DNA of 64,000 bases from an uncultured Prevotellaceae bacterium (GTDB taxonomy: Bacteria > Bacteroidota > Bacteroidia > Bacteroidales > Muribaculaceae). This document shows, in pieces, positions 52,019 through 59,860 of the stretch. A program made the position numbers and the translations under genes. Below the pieces are notes generated by a model, which saw only the letters and a list, made by a program, of their open reading frames with translations, was not told where the DNA came from and ran no database searches. Location: assembly GCA_947306175.1 (NCBI GenBank), contig CAMZFV010000007.1:35155-99154 (forward strand), given 5' to 3'. The stretch's first letter is position 1. Each line of letters opens with the position of its first letter.

Positions 52019-52594
52019 ATGGAACAGGGTAAATTAATAATTATATCGGCACCTTCGGGTTCGGGAAAATCGACCATTATCGGGCGCATCATGCAAGACG
52101 AGTCGCTACGCCTGGCCTTTTCTGTATCGGCTACTACCCGCCCCCGGCGCGGCCAGGAAGTGCATGGTGTTGACTACTACTACCTGACACCCGTCGAATT
52201 CGAGCAGATGATTGAAAACGATGAGCTGGTGGAATATCAGGAGGTCTATGAAGGACGATACTACGGCACCCCAAAGAGTGAGGTGGAACGCATCACCGGC
52301 ATGGGAATGAATGTCGTGCTCGACCTCGATGTGCTCGGTGGCGTGAACGTCAAACACATGTATGGGGACCGAGCCATCAGCATCTTCATCCAGCCGCCCA
52401 GCGTTGAAGTGTTACGCCAGCGCCTCATTAAACGCGGAACGGACAGCATGGAGGACATCAAGGCCCGTGTGGACAAGGCCGAATTTGAAATCTCCATTGG
52501 ACCGCAATTTGACTACACCGTCATCAACGACGACCTTGACACCGCTGTCAATGAAGTCCACGACCTCATTGCCAACTTTATTTCCAACGATTAA
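52019..52594 (+). CDS. gmk: Guanylate kinase
   Basis: Converts GMP to GDP with ATP; 191 residues. P-loop APSGSGKS (11-18), the GMP-binding SATTRPRRGQEVHGVDYYY and YEGRYYGT, and VLDLDVLGG. Normal length with all family motifs. Followed by nadD after 5 bp, so probably cotranscribed and perhaps coupled. Confidence 0.98.
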   Translation: MEQGKLIIISAPSGSGKSTIIGRIMQDESLRLAFSVSATTRPRRGQEVHGVDYYYLTPVEFEQMIENDELVEYQEVYEGRYYGTPKSEVERITGMGMNVVLDLDVLGGVNVKHMYGDRAISIFIQPPSVEVLRQRLIKRGTDSMEDIKARVDKAEFEISIGPQFDYTVINDDLDTAVNEVHDLIANFISND

Positions 52595-52599
52595 CCAAG

Positions 52600-53190
52600 A
52601 TGAAGATCGGGATATTTGGAGGGTCGTTTGACCCGATACATACCGGACATGCGATTATCGCGCAGCACATCATCAGCTGCGGCGTGGTGGACCGTTTATG
52701 GTTCATGGTGTCGCCCGTAAATCCGTTGAAAGCGGACAAGGAGCGGCACGTGACTGATACTGATCGCCTGCGCATGGTTGAAATGGTGTCACGCCCAATG
52801 GAGGGTGTGGAAACATCGGCATTTGAGTTTACGATGCCCAAGCCATCCTACACCATCGATACGCTCAATGCCCTACAGGTCAAATTTCCCGACGATGAGT
52901 TCTATCTGGTCATCGGTGCCGACAACTGGGAACTGTTCGGCAAATGGCGTAACAGCGAGGAAATCCTTGAAAAATATCACGTGATTATATATCCTCGTTT
53001 GGGATATGAGGTAGTCATTCCCGATGATTTGAAAGACCGTGTCTCGCTGGTTGATGCGCCCATCATTGAGCTATCATCGACCGAGATACGGGAACGGTTG
53101 GCCGATGGTCAGAGCGTGCGATACTACGTTCCCGACGAGGTGCTGGGATACATCGAGCGCCACAACCTTTACCTCAAGCCTAATAACTAA
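52600..53190 (+). CDS. nadD: Nicotinate-nucleotide adenylyltransferase
   Basis: Makes nicotinic acid adenine dinucleotide in NAD synthesis; 196 residues. GGSFDPIHTGH (7-17) is the nucleotidyltransferase motif, GADNWELFGKW the substrate loop, and LSSTEIRERL the C-terminal ISSTxIR-type motif. The stop codon lies within the first unit of a heptamer array (53187). Confidence 0.97.
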   Translation: MKIGIFGGSFDPIHTGHAIIAQHIISCGVVDRLWFMVSPVNPLKADKERHVTDTDRLRMVEMVSRPMEGVETSAFEFTMPKPSYTIDTLNALQVKFPDDEFYLVIGADNWELFGKWRNSEEILEKYHVIIYPRLGYEVVIPDDLKDRVSLVDAPIIELSSTEIRERLADGQSVRYYVPDEVLGYIERHNLYLKPNN

Positions 53191-53214
53191 AGTCTAAGGT
53201 CTAAAGTCTATATA
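53187..53214. repeat. Heptamer repeats, CTAAAGT type (TTAGACT on minus)
   Basis: CTAAAGT, CTAAGGT, CTAAAGT, CTATATA in tandem, between the nadD stop (inside the first unit) and the next start codon at 53220. Confidence 0.85.
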
Positions 53215-53219
53215 CTAAA

Positions 53220-53720
53220 ATGGATAAACTGACACCTAACGAGTTGGCATTTATCGCCCTCGCCAACGAATATTGCCACGCGCTGGAACGCTCCAACGAG
53301 TGCGAATCGCGCGACCAGTTTGTAGCTCAGATGCTGAAGCTGCTGCCTCGCCTGTATATCACCATCAATGACATTGACGATGACACTTATAGCGAGGAAT
53401 TTATCGACTCGGCACTGGAGGAGGACGTGTATGACCTGGTGCGTGATCGTGTGGCACAAATTATGGCCGAAGAAGACATCTATTTAGAGGTGTTCCTTGA
53501 GGACATGAAGTATAGCGAAACGCCCATCTCGGCTTCGGTTTCCGAAAATCTGGCCGACCTGTACCAAGAGTATTTCAACCTCATCCACTCGATACAGGAT
53601 GCACTGACCGAGACCCAACACGAGATGCTGTGCCAGTGCAAAATCAATTTCATCAATTACTGGGGGCAAACGCTGTGCAATGTCCTCAGGGCATTGAATG
53701 CCATTTACTACGGAATATAA
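53220..53720 (+). CDS. DUF5063-family protein
   Basis: 166 residues, all-helical and acidic, with no signal peptide or membrane helix. Segments such as LANEYCHALERS and FIDSALEEDVYDLVRDRVAQIM fit the DUF5063 family of Bacteroidota, whose function is unknown. Starts at ATG 53220, immediately after the heptamer array, inside a run of housekeeping genes. Confidence 0.75.
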   Translation: MDKLTPNELAFIALANEYCHALERSNECESRDQFVAQMLKLLPRLYITINDIDDDTYSEEFIDSALEEDVYDLVRDRVAQIMAEEDIYLEVFLEDMKYSETPISASVSENLADLYQEYFNLIHSIQDALTETQHEMLCQCKINFINYWGQTLCNVLRALNAIYYGI

Positions 53721-53742
53721 TTATCAAATACATATTATAATT

Positions 53743-55041
53743 ATGAGTAAGAAGAATGACTACGTGAGCTCGTTGCTTGAGTTCCTGGATAACAGTCCCT
53801 GCAACTTTCTGGCGGTGGACACTGTGAAGATAATCCTGACCGCCAACGGTTTTAAAGAGAAGAAAATTGACGACAAAATGACCGCAAAGGCTGGTGAAAA
53901 GTTCTTTTTCACCAAAAACGACAGCGCCATCTTTGCTGTGCAGGTAGGCAAGAAAAAGCCCGCCGATACTGGCTTTAAGATCATTGCCGCTCACAGTGAC
54001 TCGCCATGCTTCAGGATCAAGCCTGCCAGCGAGATTCCCGGCGACGGTGGCATCCTGCGCCTCAACACCGAGGTCTATGGCGGCCCGATTCTCTACACTT
54101 GGTTCGACCGTCCCCTGTCTCTTGCAGGACGCGTTCTGCTCAAAGGAAAGGACGCCTTGCATCCTGTTACCAAACTCATTAAGATTGACCGTCCGCTGAT
54201 GTGTATCTCGCATCTCGCCATTCACTTCAACCGCGCTGTCAACGAAGGCAACCACCTGTCCAAGCAAAAGGACATGCTGCCCATCCTTGCCAAAATCAAC
54301 AAGGACTTTGAGTGGCAAAACACCCTGTTCAATCTTGTCGCCGACGAGTTGCAGGTCGAGGCTGCTGACATCCTAGATTTCGACCTCATGCTCTATGACG
54401 TAAACAAGGCAAACCTGTTCGGCTTGAACAACGAGTTTATTTCGGCTGGCCGTCTCGACGACTTGAGCATGGTACACGCCGCTATTACCGCCATCACCGA
54501 GGCCGAGGACAAAAACGCCACATTGGTTGCTGCCATCTTTGACAATGAGGAGACCGGCAGTGGCACCAAGCAGGGCGCACACTCACCAGTATTGGGCAAC
54601 ATGCTGTTAAGGCTTGTCATGGCATTGGGAGGCGACTTTGAGGACTTTGGGCGTGCCGTTCACCGCTCATTCATGGTATCGGCCGACAATGCCCATGCTT
54701 TCCACCCCAACTATCCCGAGAAGTACGACCCGACCAATCACCCCTCGTTGGGTGGTGGCCCATGCGTCAAGGTCAACGCTAACTGCAAGTACATGAGCGA
54801 TGCCCATTCGGCAGCCATTTTCAAGAGCCTGTGTGAGAATGCCGGTGCCCCGTTCCAGTACTTCGTAAACCACAGTGATGTGGCAGGCGGTTCCACCTTG
54901 GGTAACATTCTCACGGGACAACTCGACATCGAGGGCGTTGACGTGGGCAATCCCGTGCTGGCGATGCATTCTGTACGAGAGACCGGTTCATGTAACGACC
55001 ACGTGAACATGATCAAAGTGATGAAACAGTTCTTCAGTTAA
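53743..55041 (+). CDS. M18-family aspartyl aminopeptidase
   Basis: Di-zinc aminopeptidase removing N-terminal acidic residues; 432 residues from ATG 53743 (MSKKNDYVSS). Zinc and catalytic motifs: AAHSDSP (His84), GRLDDLSM, DNEETGSGTKQGA, SADNAHAFHPNY and the terminal MHSVRETG. Cytoplasmic, normal length. The in-frame upstream extension overlaps DUF5063 and is rejected. Confidence 0.94.
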   Translation: MSKKNDYVSSLLEFLDNSPCNFLAVDTVKIILTANGFKEKKIDDKMTAKAGEKFFFTKNDSAIFAVQVGKKKPADTGFKIIAAHSDSPCFRIKPASEIPGDGGILRLNTEVYGGPILYTWFDRPLSLAGRVLLKGKDALHPVTKLIKIDRPLMCISHLAIHFNRAVNEGNHLSKQKDMLPILAKINKDFEWQNTLFNLVADELQVEAADILDFDLMLYDVNKANLFGLNNEFISAGRLDDLSMVHAAITAITEAEDKNATLVAAIFDNEETGSGTKQGAHSPVLGNMLLRLVMALGGDFEDFGRAVHRSFMVSADNAHAFHPNYPEKYDPTNHPSLGGGPCVKVNANCKYMSDAHSAAIFKSLCENAGAPFQYFVNHSDVAGGSTLGNILTGQLDIEGVDVGNPVLAMHSVRETGSCNDHVNMIKVMKQFFS

Positions 55042-55059
55042 TGGTTTAAGATTATACTC

Positions 55060-55087
55060 TCTAAACTCTAAACCCTAAACTCTAAAC
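55060..55087. repeat. Heptamer repeats, TCTAAAC type (TTAGAGT on minus)
   Basis: TCTAAAC, TCTAAAC, CCTAAAC, TCTAAAC, ending 6 bp before the ABC-F start codon. Same sequence type as in the tamB leader. Confidence 0.9.
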
Positions 55088-55093
55088 TTAAAA

Positions 55094-56959
55094 ATGGTGA
55101 GTTACTTGCAAGTGGAGGGATTGAGCAAGGCGTTTGGCGTCGATGTGCTCTTCGAGAATCTGACCTTTGGCATTGCCGAGGGTGAGAAAATCGGACTCAT
55201 CGCCAAGAACGGCACGGGCAAGTCTACCCTACTCGACATACTTGCAGGTATCGCCTCACAAGACAGCGGTACGGTCATCTACCGTAATAACCTTCGCGTG
55301 GGCTACCTACCGCAGTTGCCTGACCTGGGAGAGGCTCACACCGTTCTTGATGCTTGCCTTCACGGTGACGACCCACGATCGGCTGCCATCCATGACTATG
55401 AGGAGGCACTCCGCACTGGCGACAGTGACGCGATGACTGCCGCCATCCAAGCGATGGACGCCAATGTGGCATGGGACTACGAGGAACGTTTCAAACAGAT
55501 ACTCACTCAACTCAAGATCACCGATTACAACCAACCGGTCAAGGAGTTGAGCGGCGGGCAGGTAAAGCGTGTCGCATTGGCTCGCCTTCTCATCGACGAC
55601 CCGCAGATGCTCATCCTCGATGAGCCAACTAACCACCTCGATATCGACATGATCGAGTGGTTGGAGAACTACCTGCAGCGCAGCCGTGTGACCCTGCTGA
55701 TGGTGACCCATGACCGCTACTTTCTGGACAACATCTGCAACCGCATCCTGGAGATGGACCAGCACAGCATATTCTCTTATAATGGTAACTACAACTATTA
55801 TCTGGAGAAACGTGCTGAGCGTATTGAAGCGCAAAATGCACAGGTAGAGCGTGCCCGCAACCTGCTACGCACCGAACTTGACTGGATGCGGCGCCAGCCG
55901 CAGGCCCGCGCCCACAAGGCACAGTACCGCATCGATGCCTTTTACGATTTGCAGGAACGCGCCTCACAACGACGCGACGACGGCGAGGTGGAACTCAACG
56001 TCAAGAGTGCCTATATCGGCAAGAAGATTTTCACAGCCCACCATGTGAACAAGCGCTTTGGTGACAAGGTGATTCTCGACGATTTCAACTACACCTTTGC
56101 CCGCTATGAGAAGCTGGGCATCGTGGGCGACAACGGAGTCGGCAAAACCACATTTATCAAATTGTTGCTCGACATCGTCAAACCCGACAGTGGTTATTTC
56201 GAGATAGGCGAAACGGTAAAATTTGCCCATTACTGCCAGGAGGGGATGCAATTTGACGAGGGCAAGCGGGTAATTGACGCTGTGCGGGATGTGGCAGAGT
56301 ACATCTACTTCGACGAGAAGCACCACTACACTGCCATGGCCTGGCTCAACCATTTCCTGTTTACCCCACAGGACCAGCAAAAGTATATCGCCAAGTTGAG
56401 TGGCGGTGAACGGCGCAGGCTTTATCTGGCAATGGTATTGATGACCAAACCCAATTTCCTCATCCTTGATGAGCCGACCAATGACCTGGACATTTCCACC
56501 CTCGAGATTCTTGAGGAGTACCTGTCGCAGTTCAACGGCTGCGTCATCATCGTGAGCCACGACCGTTTCTTTATGGACCGCACGGTGGACCACACCTTTG
56601 TGTTTACGGGCAATGGCCATGTCAAGGATTTCCCAGGCAACTACAGCGAGTACCGCGCTTGGAAACAACGGCATGAACAGGAAGCAGCCCAAGCCGCCAA
56701 AGAGCAGGAAACCGCCAAGCCCAAAGAGAACACCTGGGCAAACCGCAGCGAACAGAAACGCCTTTCCTACAAGGAACAACGAGAGTTGGAACAGCTCACT
56801 ACCGACATCGATGCGCTCAACAAGGAAAAAGCTGAGTTGGATGCCCTGTTTGCCAGTGGCGAAACCCTTGACGATGTCGCCGCCAAGGCGGCCCGCTATC
56901 AGGAAGTTAAAGATCTTCTTGACTTGAAAGAACTCCGTTGGCTGGAGCTCTCCAGCTAA
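55094..56959 (+). CDS. ABC-F family ATPase, Uup-like
   Basis: 621 residues, soluble, two ABC domains. First: Walker A AKNGTGKS (37-44), signature LSGGQVKRV, Walker B LILDEPTNHLD. Second: [29 protein letters not shown] linker helix and a C-terminal coiled-coil (QEREL-like segment about 560-621) match Uup, which acts on ribosomes or branched DNA rather than transport. Antibiotic resistance by ribosome protection is possible for ABC-F proteins but there is no sign of it here. Confidence 0.92.
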   Translation: MVSYLQVEGLSKAFGVDVLFENLTFGIAEGEKIGLIAKNGTGKSTLLDILAGIASQDSGTVIYRNNLRVGYLPQLPDLGEAHTVLDACLHGDDPRSAAIHDYEEALRTGDSDAMTAAIQAMDANVAWDYEERFKQILTQLKITDYNQPVKELSGGQVKRVALARLLIDDPQMLILDEPTNHLDIDMIEWLENYLQRSRVTLLMVTHDRYFLDNICNRILEMDQHSIFSYNGNYNYYLEKRAERIEAQNAQVERARNLLRTELDWMRRQPQARAHKAQYRIDAFYDLQERASQRRDDGEVELNVKSAYIGKKIFTAHHVNKRFGDKVILDDFNYTFARYEKLGIVGDNGVGKTTFIKLLLDIVKPDSGYFEIGETVKFAHYCQEGMQFDEGKRVIDAVRDVAEYIYFDEKHHYTAMAWLNHFLFTPQDQQKYIAKLSGGERRRLYLAMVLMTKPNFLILDEPTNDLDISTLEILEEYLSQFNGCVIIVSHDRFFMDRTVDHTFVFTGNGHVKDFPGNYSEYRAWKQRHEQEAAQAAKEQETAKPKENTWANRSEQKRLSYKEQRELEQLTTDIDALNKEKAELDALFASGETLDDVAAKAARYQEVKDLLDLKELRWLELSS

Positions 56960-56978
56960 AGGAAGTCACAGTAGCCAG

Positions 56979-57000
56979 GAGACGCAAAATTTTGCGTCTC
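56979..57000. repeat. GAGACGCAA palindromic element
   Basis: GAGACGCAA (56979-56987) / TTGCGTCTC (56992-57000) around AATT, followed by TACA. Same element as 29049-29070; here 20 bp past the ABC-F stop. Confidence 0.8.
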
Positions 57001-57019
57001 TACATTTACGAGCCATCCC

Positions 57020-57033
57020 TCTAAACTCTAAAC
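57020..57033. repeat. Heptamer repeats, TCTAAAC type, two units
   Basis: TCTAAAC twice, 6 bp before the umuC GTG start. Confidence 0.7.
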
Positions 57034-57039
57034 TGAATA

Positions 57040-58305
57040 GTGTACGGCCTGATTGACTGCAATAACTTCTTTGTCTCCTGTGAACGGGTGTTTGACCCTC
57101 GGCTTAACGGGAAAACGGTTGTTGTGCTATCCAACAATGACGGTTGCGTCATAGCCCGCAGCAACGAGGCCAAAGCCGCTGGCATCCCCATGGGCTGCCC
57201 CGCCTTCAAAATCAAAGAATACACCGACCCTCGACAAGTCATACAATTGTCGGCTAGACATATCCTGTACCGCGATCTTTCTGACCGAGTGATGTACCTG
57301 ATGCGCGAAGAAGTAGAAAAGGTGCAACAATATTCGGTCGATGAAGCCTTCTTCAGATTACCTCATGAAGATGTGGAAACCAGCCACAAACTGATGGCCG
57401 AAGTAGTGAAAAAGATAAAACAACAGGTGGGCATCCCTGTCAGCATTGGTTTTGCTCCATCGCGCACCCTTGCTAAAGTTGCCAATCATGTTGCAAAGCG
57501 AGACCGACGCATCACCGATGGCGTGTATTGGCTCGTTCGCCCTGAGGCCATCGACATTATCCTAAGGTGCACACCCATCGAGGACGTTTGGGGCATTGGT
57601 CGTCGATTGGCGGCATCTATGCAAGCCCGTGGCATCAAGACTGCAGCCGATTTCGTAAAAATGCCTCCATCATTGGTCAGGTCGCTATACTCAGTGACCG
57701 TGGAGCGCACCCAGCGTGAACTCATGGGTCACGACTGCCAGATCGCCAACCCCGTGGATATTGCCCATAAAACCATCATGACTTCACGCACCTTTGGCAA
57801 AGTATTGACCAATCGGGACGAGATTGCCGATGCCATAGTCAGTTTTGCCGAACACACGGCACGTCAGCTACGGGACGAGGGCAGTGTTGCTGGCAGTATC
57901 ATGACCTACGTCAGGGGTGACCGTTTTCGCGAGGACCTGCCTTTCTATTCCAACTCATGCCAACTGACACTCGACACGCCGTCAAGCGACACGATGACCA
58001 TTGTACGCCAAGCGCTCAACGCATTCAATCTCATCTGGCGTGACGGTTTTACCTACCGCAAGGCGGGTGTCATGGCGCTCGACATCCAGCACGGCTGCGG
58101 TGTACAGCTCAACGTCTTTGACCCCGACGACCACGGCAAACTGCGCCGCCTGATGACCAGCATCGACGGCATCAATAACATGTACGGCTCACGTTCAATT
58201 AAACTTGCCCCTGGCCTGCAACGCGGCGAGTGGTCCCCCAACCAAAACCACTTCAACACCACCAGCAAGACCCTCCACTTCTACACCGGCATGATCCACC
58301 AATAA
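57040..58305 (+). CDS. umuC: UmuC-type Y-family DNA polymerase
   Basis: Translesion polymerase subunit of Pol V; 421 residues. Active-site acids match E. coli UmuC position for position: Asp6 in GLIDCNNFF, Asp101 and Glu102 in SVDEAF. GIGRRL is the helix-hairpin-helix, and the C-terminal DUF4113-like part ends QRGEWSPNQNHFNTTS. It starts with GTG at 57040; there is no ATG at that point. No umuD partner is adjacent, which is unusual, and no LexA-type site is recognised upstream. Confidence 0.93.
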   Translation: MYGLIDCNNFFVSCERVFDPRLNGKTVVVLSNNDGCVIARSNEAKAAGIPMGCPAFKIKEYTDPRQVIQLSARHILYRDLSDRVMYLMREEVEKVQQYSVDEAFFRLPHEDVETSHKLMAEVVKKIKQQVGIPVSIGFAPSRTLAKVANHVAKRDRRITDGVYWLVRPEAIDIILRCTPIEDVWGIGRRLAASMQARGIKTAADFVKMPPSLVRSLYSVTVERTQRELMGHDCQIANPVDIAHKTIMTSRTFGKVLTNRDEIADAIVSFAEHTARQLRDEGSVAGSIMTYVRGDRFREDLPFYSNSCQLTLDTPSSDTMTIVRQALNAFNLIWRDGFTYRKAGVMALDIQHGCGVQLNVFDPDDHGKLRRLMTSIDGINNMYGSRSIKLAPGLQRGEWSPNQNHFNTTSKTLHFYTGMIHQ

Positions 58306-58307
58306 AA

Positions 58308-58379
58308 AACAACTGAATCATCTGATTAATTCTGACTTATTCCAAACGGAATTCAGAAATATCAGATGATTCGGTTGTT
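58308..58379. terminator. Bidirectional terminator between umuC and the SIMPL gene
   Basis: Outer arms of 19 bp, 58308-58326 and 58361-58379 (core GAATCATCTGAT / ATCAGATGATTC), with one wobble pair. An inner stem TTCTGA / TCAGAA and ATTCC / GGAAT extends the hairpin. It lies between convergent genes. Confidence 0.85.
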
Positions 58380-58407
58380 AAATAAGACCTTAATATTGTG
58401 CTAGATA

Positions 58408-59112
58408 TCAGTCTTTGAGGGAGTAGGTGACTGTGGTGACAACGCGCACTTTCTTGATCCATGGCGTGTACTCGTCACGGTTATCAATGGAGAATTGACC
58501 TTGATCGGCACTCACAATCTTGTTGAGTTTGCTGTGGGAGTTCTTGGCAAACTGCTCGGCAGTGACCTGTGCATTTTCGATAGCTTCCTGCATCATCTTA
58601 GGCTTCATCTCCTTGAAGGCAACAAACTCATACCGCACCTGGTTTTCATAACTGTCACCAGTGATGGCCACACCCTCACGCAAGAGGTCGCCCTGCTTGG
58701 CGATAAGCTGTCGCACCTGATCCACATTCTTACTCGTCACGGTAAGCACCGAGGTCACAATATAGCGGTAAGCCCTGTTGCCAGAGTCATACTCGCGGGC
58801 GGTCAAATCGACCACCTGCGGGGCATTGAGGCTGATTTCCTCTTCCTTAACACCACCCTTGATCAAGAATGCCTTGATTTTTGCTTGGGTAGCACCGATG
58901 CGTTCATACAATCCCGGCAGGTCGTTGCCCACTTCCTTAGAGACAATGGGCCACGTCACCTTGTCGGCAGGCACTTCCTGCTCAGCGAGACCTTTCACGC
59001 TGACCTTGCGGTCCTTGCTTGCAAAGTCATCAATACCAGCCTTGATGAACCAGCCCAGACAAAATACACTCAGTGCGATGAGGGCTGACGAAATAATCAT
59101 TTTCTCTTTCAT
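58408..59112 (-). CDS. SIMPL-domain (DUF541) envelope protein
   Basis: 234 residues with one N-terminal helix ([22 protein letters not shown]) as signal or anchor. The SIMPL domain follows: [20 protein letters not shown] at its start and a conserved C-terminal [11 protein letters not shown] strand. Family members are periplasmic or surface proteins of mostly unknown function (some are linked to stress or oxidation protection). Monocistronic by position. Confidence 0.88.
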   Translation of the reverse strand: MKEKMIISSALIALSVFCLGWFIKAGIDDFASKDRKVSVKGLAEQEVPADKVTWPIVSKEVGNDLPGLYERIGATQAKIKAFLIKGGVKEEEISLNAPQVVDLTAREYDSGNRAYRYIVTSVLTVTSKNVDQVRQLIAKQGDLLREGVAITGDSYENQVRYEFVAFKEMKPKMMQEAIENAQVTAEQFAKNSHSKLNKIVSADQGQFSIDNRDEYTPWIKKVRVVTTVTYSLKD

Positions 59113-59239
59113 AATTGTACAATGTAGTTTAATAAGAAACCTTAAATTTGCATCAATAACTGCAAAAAGCGCGCCATATTGTGCAAAACAAGTAAAAAAA
59201 ATGTACTCAACGGCATTTCAGTGCACCTCTTAAAAATTC

Positions 59240-59288
59240 TGTCGCATTTCGAATACTATTATTAGGAAATAGTCGTATATTTGCGACA
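59240..59288. promoter_or_regulatory. Palindromic site overlapping the promoter of the small membrane gene
   Basis: TGTCGCA (59240-59246) and TGCGACA (59282-59288) are exact inverted repeats. Inner segments ACTATT / AATAGT also pair. The right arm overlaps the -7 box, as an operator would. Confidence 0.5.
59276..59283 (+). promoter_or_regulatory. -7 box of the small membrane protein gene
   Basis: TATATTTG, 57 bp before ATG 59341; no clear -33 TTTG. It rules out an in-frame start at 59281. Confidence 0.5.
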
Positions 59289-59340
59289 ATATCAACTCAG
59301 AACCAATAATACAAATACAACCGTCTCGATTATTTGTTCG

Positions 59341-59790
59341 ATGAAATTATCTGAAGATAAGAAAAGGAAATATCAGATAGTCACATTGCTTTTCTCACTA
59401 CTGTTGGGGGTGAGCGTTGATATCGCATGGACGATCTATACCATGACCACATCGGCCGTGTCGATTCTTTCGTTGATTGTAGCTGGATTCTCATGGTTGA
59501 GTATCCATTCGGCTTTTGTCCAATGGAAAAATAGCCAATGGATGTTATTGGCGATGAAGATGGTGCTCTATTTTTGTGGTATGATAACTGTACCCTATTT
59601 GATATTTTTGATTAAGATTTTTATCGGAAGCAATGAGACTAATTTTCTGGTGTTATTACTTTTCGGATGGTTTACAATGGTGCTCCCTGACTTGGCTATT
59701 GTCTTGATCATTCCCTTCGGTTTTCTCTCTTATTGGCTTTCACGCCTGTCATCAACCGAGAGTGAGGAAAACCAGTTTATAGAAAAATAA
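59341..59790 (+). CDS. Hypothetical four-helix membrane protein
   Basis: 149 residues, not recognised. After a charged start (MKLSEDKKRKYQ) there are about four membrane helices (near 15-35, 40-62, 70-95, 102-132) and a polar Glu-rich C-terminus. AT-richer than the surrounding genes. Alone between convergent/divergent neighbours, with a palindrome on its promoter. A narrow-host or acquired gene is possible. Confidence 0.65.
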   Translation: MKLSEDKKRKYQIVTLLFSLLLGVSVDIAWTIYTMTTSAVSILSLIVAGFSWLSIHSAFVQWKNSQWMLLAMKMVLYFCGMITVPYLIFLIKIFIGSNETNFLVLLLFGWFTMVLPDLAIVLIIPFGFLSYWLSRLSSTESEENQFIEK

Positions 59791-59860
59791 AGACATCATC
59801 TGGACGGGGCTTTTGACAAGCATCAGTCTTGTACAAGAAATGTTGTAACTAATCTCATTG

